Assembly (NCBI GenBank): GCA_963776375.1
Contig: CAVZMF010000005.1
Span: 868,001 to 932,000, forward strand
Direction: 5' to 3'
Origin: PALSA-612 sp963776375
GTDB taxonomy: Bacteria > Actinomycetota > Thermoleophilia > Gaiellales > Gaiellaceae
DNA: 64,000 nucleotides
Numbering within the stretch: position 1 is the stretch's first letter; every line of letters begins with the position of its first letter. This document shows positions 40,651 to 49,295 of this stretch, piece by piece. Both the position numbers and the translations under genes were made by a program. Below the pieces are notes generated by a model. It was given only the letters and a program-made list of their open reading frames with translations, made no database searches and was not told where the DNA came from.

Positions 40651-42318
40651 GTGGCAGACAAGCGGTGGCGGAGTGAGCGCGAACGCTGGGAGTGCGAGAC
40701 GCTGGCTCCCTTCGCGGAACGGCTCGCAGAGCGAAAGGAGAGCTTCGAGACGCTTTCAGGTCAGCCGCTGCAGCGCGTCTACACGCCCGAGCACGTGTCG
40801 TCCCGGCCGGAATCAGCCGGCTTCCCCGGCGAGTACCCGTTCCTGCGCGGGCCGTACCCGACGATGTACCGAGCGCGGCCGTGGACGATGCGCCAGATCG
40901 CGGGATACGGCGAGCCTGAGGACACGAACGACCGTCTTCGCTACCTGATCGCGCACGGCCAGACCGGCATCTCCGTCGACTTCGACATGCCGACCCTGAT
41001 GGGCTTCGACTCGGACGACGAGCGCTCGTTCGGCGAGGTGGGCCGGGAGGGCGTGGCCATCGACCACGTCGACGACCTCCATCGTCTCTTCGACGGCATC
41101 GACATCGGGTCGATCTCGATCTCGATGACGATCAACCCGACGGCCTGGATCCTTCTGGCGATGCTGCTCGTCGTCGCGGAGGAGCGGGACGTTCCCTGGG
41201 AGCGCCTAGCGGGGACGACTCAGGCGGACATCGTCAAGGAATTCATCGCGCAGAAGGAATGGATCTATCCGGTCGAGCCGTCGATGCGCATCGTCCGCGA
41301 CATGATCACCTTCTCGGTCCGGCAGTTGCCGCACTGGAACCCGGTCAACATCAGCGGCTACCACACGCGGGAAGCCGGGGCGACCGCCGCCCAGGAAGTG
41401 GCGTTCACCCTGGCGGCCGGGATCGCCTACGCCGAGCGGGTCATGGCGACCGGGATGCCGTTCGACGTCTTCGCGCCGCGCTTCTCGTTCTACTTCATCT
41501 CGCACAGCGACTTCCTGGAGGAAGTCGCGAAGTTCCGCGCGGCGCGCCGGCTTTGGGCGCGACTCGCGCGCGAGCGGTTCTCGGCGACGCGGACCGAGTC
41601 GATGCGGTTGCGCTTCCACTGCCAGACGGCGGGTTCGTCGCTGACGGCGCCGCAGCCGCTGAACAACATCGTGCGCGGATCGCTGCAGGCGCTGGCGGCC
41701 GTCTTCGGAGGCGCCCAGTCGCTCCACGTCAGCGGCATGGACGAGGCGCTGGCCATCCCTTCCGAGCTCGCCATGAAGATCGCGCTCCGGACCCAGCAGA
41801 TCATCCTCGAGGAGAGCGGCGTCGCGTCGACGATCGACCCTCTGGGCGGCTCCTATGCGATCGAGGCGCTGACGGACGAGATCGAGGCAGAGGCAGAGGC
41901 GTACCTCCGCGAGATCGACGAGCGCGGCGGCACGGTCGCGTGCGTGGAGTCCGGATGGCTGCAGCAGGAGATCGCGAACTCCGCCTACGACTTCCAGCTC
42001 GCGAAGGAGGCCGGCGAGCGCGTGGTCGTCGGCGTCAACGCCTACCGCGAGCCGGCCGGCGAGGTGCCCTTCGAGCTGCACCGCGTCGATCCCGAGACCG
42101 AGCAAAGGAAGATCGACGCACTGCGGGCCTTCCGCGCCGGTCGCGACCAGGCGGCCGTCGATTCAGCGCTCGAGGAGCTCGCAGACGCCGCCGGCGACGA
42201 GGACGCGAATCTGATGCCCGCCACCATCGAGGCGGTCCGCGCCCGGGTCACGGGCGGCGAGATCGTGGAGACGCTCCGCACGCTGCTCGGGACGTACGTC
42301 GAGACGGCGGTCTTCTAG
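40651..42318 (+). CDS. hcmA: 2-Hydroxyisobutyryl-CoA mutase large subunit (HcmA-type B12 mutase)
   Basis: 555 residues from the GTG at 40651. It is the substrate-binding TIM barrel of an acyl-CoA mutase, lacking the fused B12 domain of MCM. The family block YPTMYRARPWTMRQIAGYG has Ile83 where methylmalonyl-CoA mutase has Tyr89, and GQTGISVDFDMPTLMGFDSD has Asp110 where MCM has Ala. The spacing of 27 residues matches Ile90 and Asp117 of the characterised 2-hydroxyisobutyryl-CoA mutase. The Arg in EPSMRIVRDM is also present. The reaction would be 2-hydroxyisobutyryl-CoA to 3-hydroxybutyryl-CoA. The small B12 subunit follows two bases after the stop. No MeaB-like chaperone is in the window. Confidence 0.85.
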   Translation: MADKRWRSERERWECETLAPFAERLAERKESFETLSGQPLQRVYTPEHVSSRPESAGFPGEYPFLRGPYPTMYRARPWTMRQIAGYGEPEDTNDRLRYLIAHGQTGISVDFDMPTLMGFDSDDERSFGEVGREGVAIDHVDDLHRLFDGIDIGSISISMTINPTAWILLAMLLVVAEERDVPWERLAGTTQADIVKEFIAQKEWIYPVEPSMRIVRDMITFSVRQLPHWNPVNISGYHTREAGATAAQEVAFTLAAGIAYAERVMATGMPFDVFAPRFSFYFISHSDFLEEVAKFRAARRLWARLARERFSATRTESMRLRFHCQTAGSSLTAPQPLNNIVRGSLQALAAVFGGAQSLHVSGMDEALAIPSELAMKIALRTQQIILEESGVASTIDPLGGSYAIEALTDEIEAEAEAYLREIDERGGTVACVESGWLQQEIANSAYDFQLAKEAGERVVVGVNAYREPAGEVPFELHRVDPETEQRKIDALRAFRAGRDQAAVDSALEELADAAGDEDANLMPATIEAVRARVTGGEIVETLRTLLGTYVETAVF

Positions 42319-42319
42319 C

Positions 42320-42736
42320 GTGGCCGACCCGCCGATCCGGGTCCTCCTGGCCAAGGTCGGTCTGGACGGACACGACCGCGGCGTCAAGGTGATCGCACGG
42401 CGGCTGCGGGACGCCGGCATGGAGGTCATCTACACCGGATTGCACCGGCGCCCGCAGGAGGTGGTGCAGGTCGCCCTCGACGAGGACGTCGACGTGATCG
42501 GCCTCAGCATCCTCTCCGGAGCGCACATGACGATCTTCCCGCGCCTGCTCGAACTGCTGCGCGAAGTCGGGGCCGACGACGTGATCCTGATCGGCGGCGG
42601 AACGATCCTGCCCGAGGACATCGACGCCCTCGAGGCGATGGGCGTCGACAAGATGTTCGGGATCGACACGCCGCTCGACGAGGTCGTCGAGTTCGTCAGG
42701 GCGGCGGTGCCCGGGCGGAGGGCCCGCGTGCCGTGA
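42320..42736 (+). CDS. hcmB: Adenosylcobalamin-binding small subunit of the acyl-CoA mutase (HcmB-type)
   Basis: 138 residues from a GTG. The B12 motif is Asp16-x-His18-x-x-Gly21 in KVGLDGHDRG, where His18 is the lower axial cobalt ligand, followed by GLSILSGAHMT and LIGGGTILPED, the other two conserved B12-binding segments. It is the right size for the small subunit of ICM/HCM-type mutases and is translationally linked to the large subunit and, through GTGA, to the ligase gene downstream. Confidence 0.92.
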   Translation: MADPPIRVLLAKVGLDGHDRGVKVIARRLRDAGMEVIYTGLHRRPQEVVQVALDEDVDVIGLSILSGAHMTIFPRLLELLREVGADDVILIGGGTILPEDIDALEAMGVDKMFGIDTPLDEVVEFVRAAVPGRRARVP

Positions 42737-44136
42737 CACGCCGATCCGCCTGGCCGCCGGCGCCGCGGTGCGAGCCGCCAGCGGACGATGTCTCTTACTG
42801 GGCCGAGGAAGAGACGATGGAGCCACGCGCGCGCGACCTGATCGTCTTCGCGAAGCTGCGCGCGCAGATCGAGTACGCGTGGGAGCGCAGCCCGTTCTAC
42901 CGGCAGCTGTGGAGCGATGGCGACGTTTCGCCCGACGACCTTCAGGAACTCTCGGACCTCGCCCTCTTCCCGTTCGTGACCAAGGACGCCCTCCGCGCAG
43001 ACCAGGAGGCGAACCCGCCCTTCGGCTCGAACGTCTGCTGCGACCCGTCGCAGATCGCGCGGATCCACGGCAGCTCCGGCACGACCGGGCGGCCCACGAT
43101 GTTCGTGCTGTCCGGAGACGACTGGAGCAGGATCGGCGCTGCTCACGCACGGATCATGTGGAGCTTCGGCGTGCGGCCCGCCGACTCGATCTTCATCGGC
43201 TCCCACTTCAGCCTCTACATGGGCAGCTGGGGCGCGCTCGCCGGTGCCGAGGTGCTCAGGGCGAGCGTCCTGCCGTTCGGGGCGGGCGTCCCGGGACAGA
43301 CAGAGCGTGCGCTCGAGCTGATCGAGTCCGTCCGGCCCACTGCCTTCTACGGCACACCTTCCTACGCCCTGCACATGGCGCGCATGGCAGCGAACACCGG
43401 ACGCGATCCGGCGGCGCTCGGCTTTCGCGTGATGTTCTTCTCGGGCGAGCCCGGCGCAGGCATTCCGGCGACGAAACGGCGGATCGAGCGCCTGTACGGT
43501 GCTGCTTGCATCGACACCGGCTCGATGGCCGAGATGACGCCCTGGATGACGAACGCGGAGTGCGCCGAGCGCACAGGCATGCACCTCTGGGACGACCTCG
43601 TCTACACGGAGATCGTCGATACGGTCGACGGGCGCCCGTTGGACGGCGACGGCGAGGGCGTGCCGGTCTACACGCATCTGGAGCGCACGTCGCAGCCGAT
43701 GATTCGGCTCTACTCTGGCGACCTGACCTACGTGACGAGCGACCCGTGCCCATGTGGACGCACCTACCGCCGCCTGCCGCGCGGCATCTACGGACGCGTC
43801 GACGACATGCTGGTGGTGCGCGGCGTCAATGTCTATCCCAGCTCGATCGAGGACGCACTCGCGGGCGTTCCGAGCGTGGGTTCGGAGTACCGGATCGTGC
43901 TCGAGCGCCCGGGCGAGCTCGACGTGCTGACGCTGCAGGTCGAGGCGCCCGACGCAAAGGCGGCCGGGCATGTCCGCGAAGCCGTCAAGCGGGCGACGGG
44001 GGTGACGCCGGTCGTGGAGGTGCTGCCGCCGGCGACGCTGCCGACGACGGAGTTCAAGTCGCGACGTGTCGAGGACCGGCGACCCGTCGCGTCGGATTCG
44101 TTCCCGGTCGGGTCGATTCCCGAGACAAGGAGGTAG
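42733..44136 (+). CDS. Phenylacetate-CoA-ligase-like acyl-CoA ligase
   Basis: 467 residues from a GTG that overlaps the previous stop. ANL motifs of the PaaK type: IHGSSGTTGRPTMF near residue 115, YTHLERTSQPMIRLYSGDLTY near 310, CPCGRTYRRLPRGIYGRVDDML near 340 and GVNVYPSSIEDAL. It likely activates a small hydroxy or branched acid to its CoA thioester. Its place directly after the mutase subunits suggests 2-hydroxyisobutyrate as substrate; PaaK-type ligases accept other acids as well. Confidence 0.88.
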   Translation: MTRRSAWPPAPRCEPPADDVSYWAEEETMEPRARDLIVFAKLRAQIEYAWERSPFYRQLWSDGDVSPDDLQELSDLALFPFVTKDALRADQEANPPFGSNVCCDPSQIARIHGSSGTTGRPTMFVLSGDDWSRIGAAHARIMWSFGVRPADSIFIGSHFSLYMGSWGALAGAEVLRASVLPFGAGVPGQTERALELIESVRPTAFYGTPSYALHMARMAANTGRDPAALGFRVMFFSGEPGAGIPATKRRIERLYGAACIDTGSMAEMTPWMTNAECAERTGMHLWDDLVYTEIVDTVDGRPLDGDGEGVPVYTHLERTSQPMIRLYSGDLTYVTSDPCPCGRTYRRLPRGIYGRVDDMLVVRGVNVYPSSIEDALAGVPSVGSEYRIVLERPGELDVLTLQVEAPDAKAAGHVREAVKRATGVTPVVEVLPPATLPTTEFKSRRVEDRRPVASDSFPVGSIPETRR

Positions 44137-44138
44137 TC

Positions 44139-44879
44139 ATGACGGCCGCCGCCCCGGAAGCTGTCCGTACCCAGCGCGGTACCACCCTCGTCGATCTCTC
44201 GCTCGAGATCACGAACGGCATGCCCGCCCACTCGTTCTTCCCGTCGCCGGTGTGGCTGCCCTACGTCACCCATGCGGAGTCGACATCGGCAGGCCTCGGC
44301 GAGCCCGGTGATCCGATGACCTACGCGGTGAGCTATCTGGCCACCCTCGAGCACGTGGGGACGCACGTCGATGCACCCGCGCACATCAAGGATGGAGGCG
44401 ATCCCGTCGACCAGGTTCCGCTCGACTGGTTCACCGGCAAAGCGATCTGCCTCGACGTACGGCACGTCGGCGACCTCGGGGACATCGACGTCGAGGACCT
44501 GGAGCGTGCCGAGGAGCAGGCCGGAGTCCGCATCGACGGGCACATCGTCCTCCTGTGCAGCGGGTTCCACAACCGCCACTGGCCGGAGCGCAGCGTCGTC
44601 GTCTCGAACCCCGGCATCACCTGGGACGCGAGCCACTGGCTCGCCGATCGGGGCTCGCGCGTGCACGGCGTCGAAGGCCCGTCCACGGACAAGGCGGGAA
44701 CGAAGGAGTTCCCGAACCACCGCGTTTGCCGCGACCGCGGAATGATCCACTACGAGTGGCTCGTCAACCTCGAGCAGCTGGTGGGGAAGGGCGAGTTCCA
44801 GTTCACCGGGTACCCGCTCAAGCTGAAGGGCGGCACCGGGTCGCCCGTGCGCGCAGTCGCCGAGTTCGCCGAGTCTTGA
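44139..44879 (+). CDS. Cyclase family protein (formamidase-like), second copy
   Basis: 246 residues preceded by AAGGAGGT. The metal motif LEHVGTHVDAPAHIKDGG near residue 68 is closer to the family form HxGTHxDxPxH than that in the copy at 16042. C-terminal KGGTGSPVRAVAEF is shared with that copy (GTGSPVRLVA). It probably hydrolyses an amide, lactone or formyl compound. It lies in the mutase operon, just after the ligase, and its stop overlaps the TTG start proposed for the methyltransferase. Confidence 0.82.
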   Translation: MTAAAPEAVRTQRGTTLVDLSLEITNGMPAHSFFPSPVWLPYVTHAESTSAGLGEPGDPMTYAVSYLATLEHVGTHVDAPAHIKDGGDPVDQVPLDWFTGKAICLDVRHVGDLGDIDVEDLERAEEQAGVRIDGHIVLLCSGFHNRHWPERSVVVSNPGITWDASHWLADRGSRVHGVEGPSTDKAGTKEFPNHRVCRDRGMIHYEWLVNLEQLVGKGEFQFTGYPLKLKGGTGSPVRAVAEFAES

Positions 44880-45907
44880 GCGATCGAGCCTCCGACGAGG
44901 CGGCCTCGAAGGAGGCTCTCTTCACCCACGTCGCAGAGCAGTACGCGGGCTTCTTCGGCACGTGGCTCATGAACGTCGGACGCCGCGCGCTGCTGTTCGA
45001 GACGCTTCGGGCGGAAGGGCCGCTGACCGACGAGGCGCTCGCGGCGAAGCTCGGGCACGAGCTGCGCTATGTGCGGACCTGGTGCCGAGGCGCCTATGCA
45101 TTCGAGCTCCTCACGCACGACCCCGGGAAGGGGTACGCGCTCGCGCCGCACGTGCAGGAGGTCCTGCTCGACCCGTCGGATCCCTCGTTCATGGGCGGCC
45201 GAGCGGAGTTCTTTCCCATGCTGACGGCCGACTTCGAGATGTACCCGGAGCGCCTGGTCGACGGCGGGCTCTATCCGTTCTCCGCGCGGCCGCCCGAGCT
45301 CGTGACGACGATGCAGGGGGCTGCGCGAGCCGATGCGCCGAACGCGATCCGCAACGTACTCCCGTCGGCGCCGGGGCTCGTCGATCGGCTGGCGGCGGGC
45401 GGACGCATCCTCGACGCCGGCTGTGGCGCCGGCTACGGGCTTGCCGCCTTCACACAGGCGTTCCCCAAGGCCGACGTGGTCGGCATCGAGATCGACCCCG
45501 CAAGCGTCGCCGCGGCCCGCGAACGAGTGTCGGAGACAGCCGGCGTCGAGCAGGTCCACCTCCTCGATGCAGGGTTCCGCGACGAGTTCGACCTCGTGTG
45601 GGCGAACATCTCGCTGTCGCACACGTGGGGCGCGGACGCCGAGGTCTTCGCCGCCCTGGCAGCGGCGGCCCGGCCCGGCGGCTTCGTGCTCTGCTCGGAC
45701 GTGCCGTACGCGGAGGCGCTCGACGAGCTCCGCTCGACTGCCGGCCGCCTGTTCACGGGCGTCACCGTCTACGTGTCGCTGCTGGGATTCGAGCTGCTGA
45801 CGCCGACGGAGCTGCTCGGGCGCATGAACGAGTCCGGACTCGAAGACGTCCGCCTGGTCGACCAGCCGGCACGCACGCGGATGATGGCGCTCGGCCGAAG
45901 GCCCTAG
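44876..45907 (+). CDS. Class I SAM-dependent methyltransferase with N-terminal helix domain
   Basis: 343 residues from a TTG overlapping the previous stop; the start is uncertain because no ATG or GTG sits at the right place. The N-terminal 90 residues (LLFETLRAEGPLTDEALAAKLG) form a winged-helix-like dimerisation part as in small-molecule O-methyltransferases. The SAM site is ILDAGCGAGYGLAAF near residue 180, then VVGIEIDP and LVWANISLSHTWG. Acceptor substrate unknown. Followed by the crotonase gene after 16 bp. Confidence 0.8.
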   Translation: MSDRASDEAASKEALFTHVAEQYAGFFGTWLMNVGRRALLFETLRAEGPLTDEALAAKLGHELRYVRTWCRGAYAFELLTHDPGKGYALAPHVQEVLLDPSDPSFMGGRAEFFPMLTADFEMYPERLVDGGLYPFSARPPELVTTMQGAARADAPNAIRNVLPSAPGLVDRLAAGGRILDAGCGAGYGLAAFTQAFPKADVVGIEIDPASVAAARERVSETAGVEQVHLLDAGFRDEFDLVWANISLSHTWGADAEVFAALAAAARPGGFVLCSDVPYAEALDELRSTAGRLFTGVTVYVSLLGFELLTPTELLGRMNESGLEDVRLVDQPARTRMMALGRRP

Positions 45908-45923
45908 AGGAGAAGGAGGAGAG

Positions 45924-46754
45924 ATGGCTGTACGCGAGGACTACGGCACCTGCAGCGTGAGCGTCGACGGCCCGGTCGCGACGGTGACGATCACGCCGCC
46001 GCACCGGCTCGAAGGCGGAACGAGCGACCTGCACTGGGACCTCGGCGAGATCTTCAGCGAGCTGCGGGGCGACAACTCGCTTCGCGTGATTGTCCTCACG
46101 GGATCGCACGGCGAGTTCTACCGCCCGCGCGAGGCGGCGTTCTACGACAACCCCGAGTTGCGGCGCTATGTCTCCGATCCCGAAGCCGCCTGGAAGACGT
46201 TCACCGGCATCCTGCGCTGCCACCAGCAGATGTGCGAGATCGAGAAGCCGATCGTCGCCCGTGTTCCGGGGCCCGCGCTCGGATTCGGCTCGAGCCTCGT
46301 CCTCGGCTGCGATCTCATCGTCGCCGTCGCCGACGCGCTGATCGTCGACATCCACCTCGGCATGGGCGAGACCGAGGAAGGAGGCCCGGCATTCGGCATC
46401 GTCCCGGGCGACGGCGGCGGAGCGTTGGCCTCGCTTTTCTTCCCCCCGACACTCGCGAAGGAGTTCCTGATGCTGGGCAAGCGCTTCACCGCGCAGGAGC
46501 TCGCCGAGCGCGGCATCGTCAACTACGCGGTTCCGGAGGCTGAGCTCGACGCGAAAGTCGACGAGATCGTGCAGGCGCTTCTGCGACGCTCCTCGTACGC
46601 GCTGGCCTGGACGAAACGGATCGCCAACCGTCGCGTTGCCGACCAGCTCAATCTTACGCTCGATGCAAGCGCTGCCTACGAGATGGTCAACTTCCTCCAG
46701 CTCGACCGTCTCGGCGGCGAGGATCCTCGAACACTGGACGGTTCGGCAGTTTGA
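45924..46754 (+). CDS. Enoyl-CoA hydratase/isomerase family protein (crotonase)
   Basis: 276 residues preceded by GGAGAAGGAGGAG. Crotonase fold: VATVTITPP, VIVLTGSHGEFYR, the oxyanion-hole region CEIEKPIVARVPGPALGFGS and DLIVAVADALI. The second catalytic acid region GMGETEEGGPAFGIVPGDGG is unusual, so hydration of a simple enoyl-CoA is not certain. The member may hydrolyse or isomerise a CoA ester. Last gene of the mutase operon before a 180-bp gap. Confidence 0.82.
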   Translation: MAVREDYGTCSVSVDGPVATVTITPPHRLEGGTSDLHWDLGEIFSELRGDNSLRVIVLTGSHGEFYRPREAAFYDNPELRRYVSDPEAAWKTFTGILRCHQQMCEIEKPIVARVPGPALGFGSSLVLGCDLIVAVADALIVDIHLGMGETEEGGPAFGIVPGDGGGALASLFFPPTLAKEFLMLGKRFTAQELAERGIVNYAVPEAELDAKVDEIVQALLRRSSYALAWTKRIANRRVADQLNLTLDASAAYEMVNFLQLDRLGGEDPRTLDGSAV

Positions 46755-46934
46755 TCAGGTGCTGGGTCGCGTGGTCCGGGAGAAGCTCCCAAAGGCCCTG
46801 GACGGCGACGACGCCCGGTGAGACCCTGCGCACGTGGACAGCGGACGTTCGCCGATGCCAGCCTCGAGGTGGAGATCGCGCTGCGGGAGTTCGGAGGCGC
46901 CCCGACCTGGACCAGCAATTAGACTCAGGCTCCG

Positions 46935-47345
46935 ATGCTTCGCCACGAGCGGAAGATCGAGCTGCTGAGGGGGGTCCCGCTGTTCAACAGCTGCACGCGG
47001 CGCGATCTCGTGCTCATCGCGCGGGCCTCCGACGAGATCGACTTCAAGCCCGGGCGCGTGCTGATCAAGGAAGGCGCCGGGGGCCGGGAGTTCTTCGTCA
47101 TCATCGACGGCACCGTCGACATCGAGCGCGGCGGGAAGAAGATCGACGCGCTCGGGCCCGGCGATTTCTTCGGCGAGGCGTCGCTCCTCACTGACAAGCC
47201 CAGGAACGCGACCGTGAAGACGACCTCGGACGTCCAGGCGGTCGTGCTCACGAAGCAGCGCTTCCGGCAGGTTCTCTCGCAGCACCCGCTCATCTCGTTC
47301 AAGGTCATGAAGTCGGTCGCCGACCGGCTGCCCGAACGCCATTAG
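46935..47345 (+). CDS. Cyclic-nucleotide-binding-domain protein
   Basis: 136 residues comprising one cNMP-binding beta-barrel: LRGVPLFNSCTRRDLVLIARAS, FKPGRVLIKEGAGGREFFVI, GPGDFFGEASLLTDKPRNATVKT and a C-terminal helix. There is no DNA-binding domain, so it is a regulator or sensor by itself rather than a Crp protein. The phosphate-binding cassette FGEASLLTDKPRNATV keeps the Gly-Glu and Arg. A -10-like TAGACT at 46920-46925 lies close to the ATG. The gap 46755-46934 before it shows no recognisable gene. Confidence 0.82.
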   Translation: MLRHERKIELLRGVPLFNSCTRRDLVLIARASDEIDFKPGRVLIKEGAGGREFFVIIDGTVDIERGGKKIDALGPGDFFGEASLLTDKPRNATVKTTSDVQAVVLTKQRFRQVLSQHPLISFKVMKSVADRLPERH

Positions 47346-47375
47346 CCGGGAGTTCCGCCCCGACAGAGGGGGGCC

Positions 47376-49295
47376 ATGGGTCGGTTCGAGGATGTGTATC
47401 GGCGCTCACTGGAGGATCCGGACGGATTCTGGGGCGAGGCCGCGGCCGGGATCGACTGGGTCGAGCCGTGGCAGCGCGTACTCGATGATTCGAGAGCGCC
47501 CTTCTATCGCTGGTTCACCGGCGGCCGGTTGAACACCTGCTACAACGCGCTCGATCGTCATGTGGAGCGCGGCCGTGGTGACCAGCCGGCACTCGTCTAC
47601 GACTCTCCGCTGACCTCGACCACTCGAACGCTCACGTACCAGGAGCTGCGCGATGCAGTGGCGACGTTCGCGGGTGCGCTGTCGGCGCTCGGCGTCGAGC
47701 GCGGCGACCGCGTCGTCCTGTACATGCCGATGGTCCCGGAGACGGTGGTCGCGATGCTCGGCTGCGCGCGGATCGGGGCAGTGCACTCCGTCGTCTTCGG
47801 CGGCTTCGCGGCCAACGAGCTGGCGACCCGGATCGACGACGCGAAGCCGAAGGTGGTCGTCTCGGCGTCGTGCGGGCTCGAACCCGGGCGCGTCGTCGCC
47901 TACAAGCCACTGCTGGACGGCGCCATCGAGCAGGCTTCGTGGAAGCCGGAGCGCTGCGTCATCCTGCAACGCTCGATGCTCGAGGCCGAGCTCCACCCGG
48001 ATCGCGACCTCGACTGGCAGCAGGCCGTGTCGGGCGCGCAGCCCGTCGACTGCGTGACGGTCGAAGCGACCGACCCTCTGTACATCCTCTACACGTCGGG
48101 GACGACCGGCCAGCCCAAGGGGATCGTGCGCGACAACGGCGGCCACGCCGTCGCGCTCGCGTGGACGATGAAGCACATCTACGACGTCGAGCCCGGCGAG
48201 GTGTACTGGACGGCGTCCGACGTGGGCTGGGTGGTCGGGCACTCGTACATCGTGTACGCACCCCTGTTGCACGGCTGCACGACCGTTCTCTACGAGGGCA
48301 AGCCGGTCGGGACGCCCGACGCCGGCGCGTTCTGGCGGGTGATCGCCCAGCATCGGGTCTCCACGCTCTTCACCGCGCCGACCGCCTTCCGGGCGATCCG
48401 TCAGCAGGATCCCGAAGGTGACCACATCAGGCGCCACGACCTCGAGGGCTTCCGGACGCTGTTCCTCGCGGGCGAGCGGTGCGATCCGGAGACTCTCCGC
48501 TGGGCGGAGGAGCAGCTGGGCGTGCCGGTCATCGACCACTGGTGGCAGACGGAGACCGGCTGGGCGATCGCTGCCAACTGCCTCGGGATCGAGCGGCTGC
48601 CGGTCGTGCCCGGTTCACCGACCCGGCCGGCGCCGGGCTGGAATCTCCGCGTGCTCCATGCAGACGGCTCCGAGGCGCGGCCCGGCGAGATCGGCGCGCT
48701 CGTCGTCAAGCTGCCGATGCCGCCCGGCTCCTCGCCCACCCTCTGGAACGCGGACGCGCGCTTCCGCGAGACGTACCTCTCGACGTTCCCCGGCTACTAC
48801 CAGACGGCCGACGCGGGGTATGTCGACGAGGACGGATACGTCTTCGTCATGGCCCGCACCGACGACATCATCAACGTCGCGGGGCACCGGCTCTCGACCG
48901 GCGCGATGGAAGAAGCGCTGGCTTCGCATCCGGACGTGGCCGAGTGCGCCGTGATCGGCGTGGCAGACCAGCTCAAAGGGCAACTCCCCGTCGGCTTCCT
49001 CGTCCTGAAGGCGGGTGTCGAGCGTCCGGACGAGGAGATCGTCAAGGAGTCCGTGCAGCTCGTCCGCGACCGAATCGGACCCGTCGCGGCGTTCAAGACC
49101 GCGGCGATCGTCGAGCGCCTGCCGAAGACGCGCTCGGGCAAGATCCTCCGCGGCACGATGCGCCACATCGCCGACGGCGAGGAGTACACCGTCCCGGCCA
49201 CGATCGACGATCCCGTGACCCTCGACGAGATCGCCGTCGCCCTGAGTCGGCTCGGCTATGGCCTTACGGCCGATCGGACGCGAGCGTCCACGTGA
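47376..49295 (+). CDS. Acetyl/propionyl-CoA synthetase family protein (AcsA/PrpE-like)
   Basis: 639 residues, full length. N-terminal ACS cap (FWGEAAAGIDWVEPWQRVLDD), then TGGRLNTCYNALDRHV, YTSGTTGQPKGIVRDNGGHA for ATP binding, the acetate-pocket region WWQTETGWAIA and the C-terminal RTDDIINVAGHRLSTGAMEE and catalytic PKTRSGKILRGT lysine. RDNGGHAVAL is typical of propionyl-CoA synthetases. It would use acetate, propionate or a similar short acid. The last 32 bp overlap the convergent SARP gene. Confidence 0.9.
   Translation: MGRFEDVYRRSLEDPDGFWGEAAAGIDWVEPWQRVLDDSRAPFYRWFTGGRLNTCYNALDRHVERGRGDQPALVYDSPLTSTTRTLTYQELRDAVATFAGALSALGVERGDRVVLYMPMVPETVVAMLGCARIGAVHSVVFGGFAANELATRIDDAKPKVVVSASCGLEPGRVVAYKPLLDGAIEQASWKPERCVILQRSMLEAELHPDRDLDWQQAVSGAQPVDCVTVEATDPLYILYTSGTTGQPKGIVRDNGGHAVALAWTMKHIYDVEPGEVYWTASDVGWVVGHSYIVYAPLLHGCTTVLYEGKPVGTPDAGAFWRVIAQHRVSTLFTAPTAFRAIRQQDPEGDHIRRHDLEGFRTLFLAGERCDPETLRWAEEQLGVPVIDHWWQTETGWAIAANCLGIERLPVVPGSPTRPAPGWNLRVLHADGSEARPGEIGALVVKLPMPPGSSPTLWNADARFRETYLSTFPGYYQTADAGYVDEDGYVFVMARTDDIINVAGHRLSTGAMEEALASHPDVAECAVIGVADQLKGQLPVGFLVLKAGVERPDEEIVKESVQLVRDRIGPVAAFKTAAIVERLPKTRSGKILRGTMRHIADGEEYTVPATIDDPVTLDEIAVALSRLGYGLTADRTRAST

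Noticed and set aside
40651..42318. Methylmalonyl-CoA mutase annotation
   Set aside because: The Tyr and Ala that mark MCM are Ile83 and Asp110 here and the B12 domain is on a separate chain, so an HCM-type enzyme fits better.
46755..46934. Possible small gene between the crotonase and the cNMP-binding protein
   Set aside because: Short readings in all frames show no ribosome site, no conserved motif and no clear remnant.
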